Source: Alligator mississippiensis
Lineage: Eukaryota; Chordata; Crocodylia; Alligatoridae
Length of the DNA: 64,000 nt
Direction of reading: 5' to 3'
Assembly: GCF_030867095.1 (NCBI RefSeq)
Contig: NC_081830.1
Span: forward strand, 35,571,832-35,635,831
The notes under the pieces are model-generated. The model saw only the letters and a program-made list of their open reading frames with translations. It ran no database searches and was not told the origin of the DNA. Below are positions 23,527 to 34,782 of this stretch, one piece after another (the stretch's first letter is position 1; every line of letters begins with the position of its first letter). A program made the translations under genes and the position numbers.

Positions 23527-23532
23527 ATGAAT

Positions 23533-24470
23533 ATGTCCAACTGTACCATTGTAACTGAGTTCCTCCTCCTGGGGTTCTCTGACACTCGGGAGCTGCAGGT
23601 CTTACACTTTGTCATCTTTCTAGCAGCATACCTAGCAGCCCTGGTGGGGAACCTACTTGTTATCACTGTTGTAACAATGTACCACAACCTCCACAGACCC
23701 ATGTACTACTTCTTGGTGAATTTGTTCATCCTTGACCTTGGATGCATCTCTGTTATCATCCCCAAGTCCATGGCCAATTCTCTCTTAAACATCAGGACAA
23801 TCTCCTATTCTGGATGTGTGACCCAGGTCGTCTTCTTCCCACTCTTTTGTATAGCTGATCTTGCCTTCCTCACCATCATGGCATATGACCGGTATGTTGC
23901 AATCTGCAAGCCACTGCATTATGAGACGATAATGAATAAGAGAGCTTGTATTCAAATGGCTGCTGGTGCATGGGTCGGTGCTATTCTCTATTCTGCACTG
24001 CATACTGGGGGCACATTCAGCATACCCTTCTGCCATTCCAACACGATCAACCAGTTTTTCTGTGAAATCCCCCAGCTCCTCAAACTGTCCTGCTCTGACG
24101 CATATCTCACAGAACTGGGGATTCTTGTATTTAGTATATGTTAATATCAAGCTGCTTTGCTTTCATAATTGTGTCATATGTTCAGATCTTGCCTACAGTG
24201 CTAAGAATACCCTCTAAAGAGAGTCAGAATAAAGCCTTCTCTACCTGCCTTCCTCACATCATTGTGGTCTCCTTGTTTGTGAACACTGAGATCTTTGCCT
24301 ACATGAAGCCCACTTCAGGTTCCCCCTCAGTAATGGATCTTTTTGTTACTGTTTTGTATTCTGTGGTTCCTCCATTGATGAATCTGATCGTTTATACCAT
24401 AAGGAACAAGGAGCTGAAAGCTTCAGTGAGGAATCTGATCCAAAGGAGGGTATTTGACAGTAATAACTGA
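23533..24470 (+). pseudogene. olfactory receptor, OR14-like, one frameshift
   Basis: A class II odorant receptor, closest to the copy at 6829-7766. The ATG at 23533 starts MSNCTIVTEFLLLGF; another in-frame ATG lies two codons earlier, just after a splice acceptor. Visible blocks: LVGNLLVIT in helix 1 (the GN is kept), LHRPMYYFL, PKSMANSL, MAYDRYVAICKPLHY, FCHSNTINQFFCE in loop 2, KAFSTCLPH before helix 6, and a helix-7 stretch PLMNLIVYTIRN. Here the usual NPxIY is altered to NLIVY. The frame meets TAA at about 24142 after VFSIC. The span of 938 bases is one short of 313 codons, and alignment with the 6829 gene shows a 1-base deletion at the stop. The rest of the protein then follows in the next frame. 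Most likely a recent pseudogene; an assembly error cannot be excluded. Confidence 0.9.
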
Positions 24471-25430
24471 TTTGTCTCCATCCCATGACTGTAGTTCCGT
24501 TGTATTATTCTTAACTGCTATAATGAAGTACTGACAGTATTGTTTCTTTGAAAACATAATGGGGAAATAGTTTATTGAAAATCAAATTTTAGTGTGGTAA
24601 AAACATTATGTAATGACACCAAAATTAAAGGATCTTTCATTTTTGTGTTCTCACTCCCTGCATGTCCATTTTCAAGTGACACATATAGCCCATCTTATTA
24701 AGGCACTGCCTGTAACAAATAAAATCTATATGCATAGCAGGTGTCTGGTGTTACTGTCTTTCTAGCTTGGAGGATAAAAAATCTTCTTGAGGGATGAGTC
24801 AATTCCTTTTTTTTTTTTTCCTTTCTAATTTCTTTTTCCCATAGCATTTGGTTGATCTAGTGGATGATTTTGTATGAAGCCAGTATAGAATGGATGACTG
24901 TGATTATCAAAGCAACAGAGCATGGAACACTGGATTTCATTTTATTAATTTTTGTTGGGACTTAATCTTTTCTTTAAAAAACAATCAATATTAATTTAAA
25001 GAGTCTAGGTGAGTTGTTTTTTGGGAGAGAATTTGAAGAGTAGAAAAATTGTTTAAATTGCTTTGTATTGGAGTTCTTAATATGTCAACTCATTGGGGTT
25101 TTCTAAGCGACAATATGCTTGTGTGTACAATATTGAAGGAATGAAAAATAAGTGTCTATAGATGTTTGGACAGCACTGTCCTCAGCTTTTTTTATTATTT
25201 TTTACTGTATTCCTAGAAGTGTATTACTGTGGGCCTAAAGTCATGTAAGTATGTGGTTGATAAAACTTGAATGAACAAATATATGAATGCTACATCACCT
25301 TTGTTATGGTAGAAAGGCTCTCTGGAAGAAAGAAACTTTGCAGTACCCCTAAATAAATCTGTCTCCAAATAAGAAAGATGTAATTGGGATTTCACCATTT
25401 ATTTCAGTGTTCAGAATTTGGCAATGTGCT
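24471..25430. other. AT-rich intergenic sequence
   Basis: Downstream flank of the OR14-like gene, with a T-run near 24808-24820. I recognise no gene or element. Confidence 0.35.
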
Positions 25431-25439
25431 GTGTCTTAG

Positions 25440-26780
25440 AGGGGTAAGTTACTGCTTGTATTCACTGCTGGGAGAGATTAGTTAGGGTTCCCACTATAGC
25501 TTTTCCTGCACCTTAAGAACATAGTGTACTGCATTTTGGGCTCTTGCCCCTGGGCTTTTGTAGATTCTTGTAAGAGGCCTAATATTCTTGGGGTTGCCAG
25601 CCATACAACATTTCAAAAGGGGAAATGCCAGATAATGATGGTAAAAGCTCCCAAATCACAAGTATAAATAGGGCCATAGCTTGTCCCAACTTTGGGGTTC
25701 CCCAGCTAGAAAGCTTCACAACATTTACTTGAAAGTTCGGTTGAATCTCTCAACCAAACCACATGTTTGGGGATGGTAAATTGAGATCTTCAGCAAATGG
25801 CCCTTTAAGAGTGACCAGACCTCCTCTAAAAGCCATGACATAAGCACAATGCCCTGTTAGGTTAACACTTTTTGGGGAAGAGAGTATTTTCAATAACTGA
25901 GGCAACCAATTCAGCCAAGGCTGAGAGGATGGCTGCTGCTTCTGGGTACCTGGTGGCATAGTCTATCAGCACAAGATTAAACTGGCTACCACTTGCACTT
26001 GGCTCCTCTGATCTGAGCAGGTCACTCCCACCCACTCAAATGGGGTGCTGAGCAATGGGTGGAGCCCAAAAGGACTCTGTAACTGGGCCTAGGTCCAACT
26101 AGCTGGCATTCTGGGCAAGACGCACAGTACTCTTCCATGTCTTGGTACACTCCTGGCTAAAAGAACTTCCCAAATATCCTCTCTTGTTTTTTCTCCACCC
26201 GCAAGTGGATCACCCTGTGTATGTATGTGCTAACTCCAATGCTTGTTTTTGATAAAGTTTTGGTACTGAGAGTTGAAATCACCAAGTTCCTATAATTCTG
26301 TCTCTTGTAAACCTTACTAAGAGGTACCACTGTAACTGAAAATGAAGTTCCTGAGATGCCAAGTTGGGGGCCACCATGACCCTGTTGGTGTGGCTCTGTC
26401 AATCATATGGTGGGGATATAAACAGAACCCTCCTTCTACTTTCAATGAAATCAGGGGCTTCTCCCATCTGCTCCAGTCCCTCTATTGGATGGGTCCCTCA
26501 GGTTCAAGGCCTTTTAAGATTTACCCAGGGTTGTCTAAATTCTACTGTATGCCTATGGCATTCCAGAAAATCTTCCCCTGGCCATGAGGGCTTCTCTCCC
26601 GCCCCTTTAGTGTTCACAGCAAGATTTGGGATGGGGTCCAACCAGCTTGAGATCTGTAAATTGAAATATATTCCCTAACTACTGCTCAGCTGTAGGAGAA
26701 TGGGCCAATTTCAACTCAGCCCTCCAGGCCAACTATAACAGTTTGGCCATTGAGCCCCATTCTTTTCCAGTCACCACTTA
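25440..26780 (-). mobile_element. degenerate Ty3/Gypsy integrase and RNase H region
   Basis: On the - strand the frames give pieces of a Gypsy-type polyprotein: a zinc-finger-like stretch with YCASCPECQ (about 26140-26110), ATRYPEAAA-type integrase core text (about 25960-25920), and an FPF-type block followed by VVWL near 25600. Upstream, 26400-26780 gives weak RNase H-like pieces. Stops and frameshifts are numerous. It lacks the chromodomain signature of the element at 16050-18215 and has different integrase wording, so it is a second lineage. No LTRs are identifiable. Confidence 0.55.
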
Positions 26781-26914
26781 GTGGGTCAGATAATCAGACA
26801 CAGTGCCAAAAATCTTAACTAGGGTCCCTGTAATTGTGGCATATGACTTAACAGCACCATGGATACATGTTACATTAGCACATGAGAACATTTCTAATGA
26901 GAAATCAGGGTCAC

Positions 26915-29760
26915 TGATTCATAGATTCATAGATATCTGGGTTGGAAGGGACCTCAGCAGATCATTGAGTCTGACCTCCTGCCCTGGTCAGGAAAGAGCG
27001 CTGGGGTCAGACAACCACAGCCAGATGCATTTCTAGCCTCTTCTTAAAGACCCCCGAGGTAGGGGAGAGCACTGACTCCCTTTGAAGCCCATTCCAGATT
27101 CTGGCAACCCTCACTGTAAAGAAGTCCTTCCTGATGTCTAACCTAAATCTGTTCTCCGTCAGTTTTTGGCCATTGTTCCTAGTTACTCCACGGGGTGCCC
27201 TGGTAAAAAGAGCATCTCCTATTCCTTGCTGCCCCACTCTTCCCCACCAATGAATTTGTAGGCAGCCAAAAGATTGCCTTTCAGCCTTCTCTTGTGGAGG
27301 CAGAAGAGATCCAGGGCCCTCAAGCTCTCCTCATAGGGCTCTGCCTTCAGGCTCCTAACCATATGAGTGGCCCTCCTCTGAGCCCTCTCGAGGTTGTCCA
27401 CATCCCTCTTGAAGCACGGCACCCAAAGCTGGATGCAGTACTCCAACTGCAGCCTGACCCATATCACATAGAGGGGAAGTATCTCCTCCCTGGACCTGTT
27501 TGTCATGCACCTGATAATGCATGATAGAGTGTGATTAGCTTTACTGATCGCTTCATCACATTGAAGACTCATGAATGACTCTGAGATCCCTTTCCACTGC
27601 TGTGCTGCTGAGAAGGTCCTCCACCTGCCTGCAAGTGTGCTGGTGATTCCTTCTCGCTAGGTGCAGCACTTTGCACTTGTCTTTGTTGAACTGCATCCTA
27701 TTCTGTTCTTCCCACATTTCCAACCTGTCCAGATCTGCCTGGATTCATTCCCTACCCTCTAGTGTGTTAACTTTACCCCATAATTTGGCATCATCAGTGA
27801 ATTTGAACAGAGTGCTTTCCATGCCCTCATCCAAGCCACAGATGAAGACATTGAACAGCACAGGTCCAAGGATCAAGCTTTGTGGGACTCCAGTGCCCAC
27901 AACTTTTCAGGTCGATGCTGACCCATCCACTACCACTCTATAGGTGTGACCCCTAAGCCAATTTGCCACCCACCTAACCATATAATCATCTACATCACAG
28001 CCTCTCAGTTTATTTATGAGAATAGGATGAGATACCATATCAAAGGCTTTCTTAAAATCCAAGTAAATGGCATCTACCTTGATTCCTGTGCCTAAACATT
28101 TTGTGACCTGGTCATAAGAAGAGAGGTTAGTCAGGCAGGATCTACCTGCTATGAATCTTTGCTGGTTGCCCTTCAGCATTGTTTTTCCTGCTGGACTCTC
28201 ACAAATGTGATCCTTAATAACTTTTCAAATGTTTTCCTGAGGACAGAGGTGAGACTAACCAGTATATAGTGATCCGGATCCTCCTTCCTTCCCTTCTTGA
28301 AAATATGGACCACATTGGCTCTTTTCCAGTCCTTTGGGACCTGACCTGAGCACCAAGAGTGCTCAAACAGCCATGCCAGTGCCTCTGCCCTGACACTGGC
28401 CAATTCCTTCATTTCCCTTGGAAATATGGGTCTGCTGACTTCAACACATCCAGCCCTTCCAAGTGGCCCTTCATTAAGTCAGTGCTAACAGTTGGTGGGC
28501 TGGGTTCCCTTTTGCTTGTCCATGATCCAATTGGGAGATTTGTCGTGATCTGTGTTCAGGAATACAGAGGCAAAAAAGCTCATTGAAGAGCTCAGCCTTG
28601 TCCTCCCTATCTGTCACTAATTGACCTAGTTTGTCCTGTAGGGGTCCTATGCTACCCTGCACCTTCTTTTTAATCCCTATATAGCTGAAGAAGGACTTTT
28701 TTGTTGTCTTTAATTTTTGTTGCCAGCCTAAGTTCTAGTTCTGCTTTGGCCTTTCTGACTGCCTCCCTGCAAGTGCATGCCAAGTAGGCGTACTCCGCCT
28801 TGGTAGCGACCACCTGCTTCCACAGCCTTTATGCCTCTTTTTTTGACCCTAGACTTTCCAGTATTTCCCTGTTCAGCCAGGAGGGTTTCTTGGCCCCTTT
28901 GCCCCCTTTTCTGTGCAATGGGATTGTCTCCATCTGTGCCTGTAGGATTGATCCCTTTAGGATCGGCCACCCTTTCTCAACTTCCATCTCACCAATGCTC
29001 CTGTTCTTCAGTGCCTCACTAACTGACTAATCTCTTAAGTACATTGAAGTCAGCCTTTCTGAAGTCTAGTACTTCTGCCCTGCTGGTTATCTTTCCCATC
29101 TTTTACCAGATGGTGAATTCAATCAAGTGATGGTCACTATTCCCTAGGTTACCTTGTGTCAGTAGATCTGCTGCCAAGTCATCCCCTGTAGCTAGTATCT
29201 AATCCAGTAAGGCATTTCTCCTAGTGGGACCATATACCGCCTGTGTTAGGTGAGGATCCTGAGGATGCAGGTGAAGAACCTACAGGAACGGTTGGATCTA
29301 GCTGACTGCTCCACCCAGCAGATGTCAGGGTAGTTTAGGTCACTCATGAAAACCATGTCCCTTGACTGTACAGCCTCTGACAGCTGTCTGGAGAATTCCA
29401 GGTCCAGCTCATCCTCCTGATGTGGCAGCCTGTAGTAGACCGCCACTACTAAGTCCCTTTCCCCCTGACCCTCTTGCATTCTGACCCACAATACCTCAAT
29501 TTGCCCCTCCTCTGGTCCCATCTTGATTAAGGAAGATGTATCTTGCTCCTTAACATAGAGAGCAACACCCCCCACCTCTTTTATCCCTACTCTATCTTTT
29601 CTGTACAGCCTATAGCCCTCAATGCTTTCTGCCCAATCATGGATAGGGTCCCACCAAGTTTCAGTTAGCACAACTAAGTCAAAGTTCTTGTTTGCAAGCA
29701 GGAGTGCAAGTTCCTCCTGCTTGTTCCCCATACTCCTAGCATTAGTATAGAGACACTTGA
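26915..29760 (-). mobile_element. CR1-type LINE, inverted, copy 4
   Basis: This is a long CR1 copy on the - strand. Its 3' end is the attcatagattcatag repeat at about 26918-26932, followed inward by the tail gggttggaagggacctcag (read on + as the complement strand). The ORF2 parts follow in reverse order up to about 29735. Its endonuclease wording (SIEGYRLYRKDR) matches the subfamily of the copy at 2183-4911. CR1-like 5' sequence may continue to about 29890, but I could not confirm ORF1 there. Confidence 0.82.
27007..29731 (-). pseudogene. CR1 ORF2, many frameshifts
   Basis: Starting from the right: GNKQEELALLLANK, TETWWDPIHDW and SDLNYPDICW (endonuclease, 29731-29246); a middle linker with GPLQDKLGQLVTD (about 28660); NVVHIFKKGRK (about 28310); motif A YLDFKKAFDMVSH (about 28080-28040); an FTDD box in place of FADD (about 27795); and the C-terminal LEYCIQLWVPCFK and LFTRAPRGVTRNNG (27420-27180). 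The frame breaks repeatedly and the usual G of GDLNYPD is S. No active protein can be expected. Confidence 0.78.
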
Positions 29761-30785
29761 GCCCCCTGATGAATGCCTTTGGTGCCCCCCTGTCCTGATG
29801 TTCTGTACATCATCTATTTTATCAGACACCACATAACTCTTCACACCCAGACCGTCCCTGGTTACCCCGGCATGCACATAATCCATCTGGGATCAGCAAC
29901 TGTTCCAGTGGCTCCTGTTGCCACATATAAAACAAATGGAGTCATCATCAAACTTCCTTATCAGGATGTAAGCCTGCTCCATGTTTCTCTCTTTCCTAAG
30001 TGCTTTGTCAGAACCCTTCTACCCTGCTGCAGTCTGGGAGAAGAAGGGGTCAGGTCCTTGGTGCTGGAGCTCCAACTGATGCTCTCCTCAAAGTTCCAAG
30101 TGTCCTCTCTCACAACCCTAATTTTCCTGAGCTTGGGCCAAATAAGCTAGGTCCATTTCCATTAAGTTTTATATCGTATGGATTTCCTCATCCAAAGTGG
30201 ACACCGTTTGCTGATAGATCCACCTCTACTATAATGGCTTGACTGTATAATTTGCATTATCAGGATGTCAAATCATTTCACTTTTGATAATGCAACATAC
30301 AACCAGCCATGTCAAAGCCTCTGCCTCTGCCTCTCTCTCTCAGGTAGTGCTATCCTGGTAACTTTTCTTCCCAACTCCTTTGAAAATGTGCATACCATAA
30401 CTTCTTTATGGATGAGCAATACTACTCATCTAATACTGGTCCCAAGCCTGGATAAAGGAGGAGTGTTAGTGTCAGGAAGGGCATCCAGCTGTAAACAATC
30501 CTATGCCAAATCATCATGATCCCATGTCAAAGCACACTGTAATGAGAGCAAAAACTTATTCTATCAAAAGTTTGACCTTGACTTCTTTTTAGAGTAATTG
30601 AAAAAAATATATTGATAAGAAATTACATTTTGTGCATCTGAAAAAGTACAGCTGAATCTGTGGGCACAGTATGACTTTTGACAAAATAATCAATTTTCCA
30701 AGTAGCCTCTCTTCTTGTCATTTCTAAGTCTATAGCATTGTTCTAAAGTCTTTTTACAATAAGTTTGATAGTGTTGATTAAGCCT
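29761..30785. other. mixed sequence, possible CR1 5' part then unrecognised DNA
   Basis: The first 100 to 150 bases may still be CR1 5' sequence on the - strand. The rest, including a C-rich T-rich stretch near 30310-30350, has no motif that I recognise. Confidence 0.3.
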
Positions 30786-31022
30786 CATCCACTTCTTCTT
30801 CACTTGCTGGACTATAATAAATCACCTGTATCTTCTTCCTTCTGAATCAGGGAACAAATGTACGAGTTTTTGACATACCACACAAAGCCACCATCTTTTC
30901 TTCCAACCCTGCCTCCCAAAAGGAGTCCTCCTACCAAGTCTTTTTGATACCAATCAGGTCAGATTTCTTTTCACAGGCTGTGACTTCCAACTCATCATCA
31001 TTGTTCCCCACACTTCCTACAT
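30786..31022 (-). repeat. ancient CR1-like endonuclease fragment
   Basis: On the - strand one frame gives YQKDLVGGLLLGGRVGRKDG followed by FVWYVKNSYICSLI, resembling the CR1 endonuclease block with GGGVALYVK. It is heavily mutated. Confidence 0.4.
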
Positions 31023-31029
31023 TTCCCTA

Positions 31030-31440
31030 CATATGATGTATGTATGTAGAGGACAAGGGTTTAAAATGTGCACACATGGATGGTACAGTCATAGCACAGA
31101 AGCTGAAGGAATCATTTGCATTGGTTTCTACTACAGAAAGTACCAGAGAGATTTCCATGCTAGATCAATTCTAAATAAATCCAAAGAGAGATCCAATTGA
31201 AGTAACAATATAGAAGTTTTAAAAGCAAATCAGTAAATTAAAACAGTAGCAAGTGACTGGGATCAAATAGTATTTACCTGAGAGTTCTGTAGGAATTCGA
31301 ATGTGAAACTGCAGGATTGCTGTTCATAGCATGTCACCTATCATTACAAAAGGCCTCTGTGCCAGAAGAGCGTTAGGTTGATAACAAAACACCTAACTTC
31401 ATAAAGGCTCCAGAAGTGACTTTGGGAACTACAGTCCAAT
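31030..31440 (+). repeat. ancient LINE fragment, same family as 5981-6290
   Basis: The first 110 bases match 6170-6250 closely (aggacaa, ggtttaaaatgtgcacacatggatggtacagtcatag-like order). The rest reads like old LINE polymerase linker with stops. It ends where the next repeat begins with gttccctctaagg near 31441. Confidence 0.4.
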
Positions 31441-31948
31441 GTTCCCTCTAAGGAGTAGTGGTCCATGAGTGCACCGCTTCGGTCCCACCTCCCCACTTTG
31501 GTGCTGTCTGCCGGTAAGTGCCCCGCAGTAAGTGTCCAGGTGGGAGTGGGCAGGGTTGGGCCCTATGTGGAGCACTGTGGGCCCCACCCACTACCCTTCT
31601 CCATGCTAACTGCTGCTCAGAGCAGCACAGTAGAGTGCTGTGAGGCAGCCATGCACCAGACACAGTTAGTTGACAGAACTGATGCTGTGGCCCAGCCATG
31701 GCCCGGACACAATCAGTTGATAGAACTGGAATGGAGGCACTGGGGCCAGCATGGGACACTTACTGAAGGTAAGTTCCTCAGTCCTCACACAGGGCAGTCA
31801 GCGGTTCCTCCACCAAGGCGAGGCAGGGATAGGGATGGGGCCTGGCGCGGTCTCTGGTCTCTGGGGAACTGCTCTGCTCCCCAGCCCTGATGTCATGTGC
31901 CTCCTTACTCCCCAAGGTGATGCAGGGGTGCAGAGCAGTTCCCTGGAA
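31440..31948 (+). repeat. GC-rich dispersed repeat, copy 1 (pair with 33428-33785)
   Basis: The element opens with gttccctctaagg and is GC-rich. It shares with 33428-33785 the opening words, a ggaggcac..gggacacttac segment followed by ggtaagtt, and the ending aactgctctgctcccc-like text. The open frames in it are not conserved as protein. It directly abuts the OR fragment that begins at 31949, so its insertion or a related rearrangement removed the front of that gene. Confidence 0.5.
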
Positions 31949-32190
31949 CCGGCAAGTTCAGATCTTCACTGCAATGTTGAGAATCCCCTCTGATCAGGGC
32001 TATCAGAAAGCCTTCCTCACCTTATTGTGGTCTCCCTGTTTCTTTCCACTGTCCTCATTCCCTACATGAAGCCCATCTCTGACTCCCCATCCCCTCTGGA
32101 TATCCTGGCAACTGCCTCCATTGATGAATCTAGTCATCTACAGTAAGAGGAAAAAGGAGATCCGAGCAGCCTTGAGGTAACCATGCCAAA
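31949..32190 (+). pseudogene. olfactory receptor 3' fragment, OR14-like
   Basis: Only the last quarter of a receptor is present, from the end of helix 5 to the C-terminus. It reads, across frameshifts, as VQIFTAMLRIPSDQGYQKAF, LIVVSLF, PYMKPISDSPSPLD and a damaged helix 7. Thirteen or so bases covering the FSTC motif before helix 6 are deleted, and helix 7 has lost its NPxIY. Similarity to the gene at 6829-7766 continues about 130 bases past the coding end, so this copy came from a duplication that included 3' flank. The front of the gene is not found upstream. Confidence 0.8.
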
Positions 32191-32329
32191 GACTGATCCA
32201 GCCCAAGAACAATGTGTTTATCTCTCTTTCATGACTTTGCTTTACTTTTATGTTTCTTTGATAATTGACTCATGAAATTATTATTTTCATACTATAGCAT
32301 GCAACCTGCTTATAAAAATGAAGTTTGGT

Positions 32330-33040
32330 GGCTAAATTCTGTAGCATTGTAAGGACAATGACACTTACCTTGGGTCATTTTGTGTTAACACTCTTGAAAT
32401 GGAAAACTAATATTTCACGCATCAATCTTATTTTCTTTGTGCCACCTAAAATAAATCTTCTTAATTGCAAGTTGATGAAAAATTGTAAAATTTAGTTTAC
32501 TTAATTTGGATGACAGCCTATACAGGCAAATATCCAGACGATGTGAAACTGGGACAACTGCAATCAATTATGAGGTTACAAATAGAATTCTGATGATTTG
32601 GAAACACTGGGAAGCTGGGGTAGAAATGACAAGATGAAGTCCAAGGAAATAATTGCAAGATACTGCACCTAGGGAAGAATAAAAAGCACAATGGCTTTGT
32701 GGGCTTTAGGTTGTCAACTGCTGTGGGGAAATCCAGACAAAACTGATAAGGTCAAAATGAAATATATTGGGACTATTCATTTTGTGAGAAAATTACAAGA
32801 TTCTTGATTTGGGGACTGGGAAATGTTAATATCTGTAAATTTCTCGCATTATGGGATTATTGTTTCTGGTCATGGGAACATCCATGAAGAAAGTAAATTC
32901 AAAACAGCATAAATCTTTTAGCTGCTGAACCCCAACCAACCACAGGCACAAGTGGGAGCCCCCCGGGAAGGAAGTTAGTATGGATGATGAAAAAAGGATA
33001 CATCTGGTCACATCAGGCTGTGGCACCTATTCTGTTTTGA
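32330..33040. other. AT-rich sequence, no recognised gene
   Basis: Nothing recognisable except a short stretch near 32600-32760 that vaguely resembles CR1-like polymerase C-terminal coding (an agataactgcacctagggaagaa-like word). I do not annotate it as an element. Confidence 0.3.
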
Positions 33041-33042
33041 TC

Positions 33043-33418
33043 AAGAGAAATCAGGTCTACATATCAGTTTCTGATCCCTTGATGCTCCTTGTGGAGCCTG
33101 TCTGCCATGGGCTGTACATGGCATGAGTATGGGCTGAGATATGTGCTGCATGAGGCATCTGTGTCAGGTCATCCCTGTGTACTAGATTATAGTCTGGATC
33201 GGGTCCACTGACCCACTCTAGATGCAAGATCCCATGTACACAGTCAGTTTGATGTAAATGCCACATGCCGTATGCACTGCAGATTGGAACTGTGTGCTTT
33301 GTGTCACATATGCCCCAGACTGGCCCCACACACTTTATGCTGTGCATGGTGCTGGGGTGGGTTTGTACTGTATGTCATATGCAGAGATAGAGCTGTACAC
33401 ATGCTTCAAGCAGCATAC
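33043..33418 (+). repeat. dispersed repeat, copy 2 (pair with 18500-18880)
   Basis: Collinear with 18500-18880 in the same orientation, opening with gatcaagagaaatcagg. It has no conserved reading frame. It is followed within 10 bases by the GC-rich repeat at 33428-33785. Confidence 0.6.
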
Positions 33419-33427
33419 CTGGCCAAG

Positions 33428-33785
33428 GTTCCCTCTAAGCTGCGCGCATGGGTGGCCATGCAGTAACTTTTTAATGCCACACACCTGCCTGGAGAGGAGC
33501 TGGGCTGTGGCTTTCTGGAAACTTTGGGCGCTGCCCCCAGAGTGCAGCTTGGGGTGGAGGCACAGGGGCTGGCGCAGGACACTTACCAGCGGTAAGTTAC
33601 CTTGGGTGCATGGTGGCCACTCTGCTCCTCTCCACTCCTCACGGCACCAGCATCCCCGTGGGGCAGGAGAGTGGTGTGGGGCAGGCAGTGGCTTCTCCCC
33701 GAGGCAAGGTAGGGGCTGGGACAGAGCATGGGCTCCACTGGCTCCAGGCAACTGCTCCGCTCCCAAGCCCCTTTGGGTGAGCTTT
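33428..33785 (+). repeat. GC-rich dispersed repeat, copy 2 (pair with 31440-31948)
   Basis: It opens with ggttccctctaagctg and ends near ctgctccgctcccaagcccc. The middle part (ggaggcacaggggctggcgc, then gacacttaccagcggtaag) lines up with 31731-31770. The element is noncoding and its class is unknown. Confidence 0.5.
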
Positions 33786-34265
33786 GCTTAGTGAGTTATG
33801 TTTCTTAAGTTCTCCTTTAAGTATTTTTGATGGAAAATTTCATTTTCTAAACTGATTTTTTCCATATGGCTTTTTAATGCCTTTTGAAACATGGCAATAT
33901 TTTCAGCTCTCTTGAGGTTTGTCTGTATAGTAATCCCCCTTTTTCTCCTTGAACTCTTTTAAAAACTAAATGTAGCTTTAGCTCAACCATTTTCATAGAA
34001 ATAACATCTAACACTTTTTAAAAAAATATTTCCACATTTGGAAGTCAGGTGGCACTCTGCACTTATCTTGACACTCTACACCAAGACATTTTAGAAAGTA
34101 TTTCAGATGTAATTTGAAAGAAAAAATAGAAGCTTGTAGGCTTCTGTGTTATACTGTGGGGTGGATCGAAGCAGCATGCGTCAAAAGGGGGAGGCGAAAC
34201 CAATTTGGGAATGGACCGAAGTGGTGCACTCACAGACTGAAGTGGTGTGCTCACAGATTGCTACA
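33786..34265. other. intergenic, no recognised feature
   Basis: AT-rich first part, then a mixed sequence with the repeated word gaagtggtg(t)gc near 34216-34248. I recognise no gene. Confidence 0.3.
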
Positions 34266-34269
34266 CCTT

Positions 34270-34782
34270 ACAGGGAACATTGGACCGGGCCAGTTCACAA
34301 GTTCCATCGATTATAACCCTCTGGGATCAGCCTCTGAGCCAGTTGCCAACCCACCTCATTGTAGACTGGTCCAGGCCAGTACCCAACAGCTTAAATGAAA
34401 GAATCTCATGGGAAACAGTATCAAAGGCCTTTCTGAAGTCTAGGTATATGATGTCAACTTCATGTCCCATGTCCAGCTGGTTAGTTACCTGGTCATAAAA
34501 GGACACCGGGTTTGTTAGACATGACCTACCCTCAAGAAAGCCATGCTGGTTGCTTCTTAATAACCCACCAGTTGCAAGCTTGTGCTTGATGGCCTCATTA
34601 ACAATTTTTTCAATTTTCTTTTCCCCAGGAATGAGATCAGACGGACTGGTCTGTAGTTTGCAGGGTTGTCCCTCTTCCCTTTCTTAAAGATGGGTACCAC
34701 ATTAGCCCTCTTCCAGTCTTTCGGGACCACTCCCAAGTTCCATGACACTTCAAACAGGTTTGCCAGGGACCCTGCTATGAGC
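34270..34782 (-). mobile_element. CR1-type LINE fragment, inverted, copy 5
   Basis: On the - strand this carries the central polymerase: VPKDWKRANVVPIFKKGKRD and NYRPVRLIS (about 34730-34640), then motif A text (YLDFRKAFDTVSH-like, about 34450-34410). It lacks both the catalytic FADD end and the 3' tail. Its right edge meets the duplicated OR leader at 34783. Confidence 0.75.
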
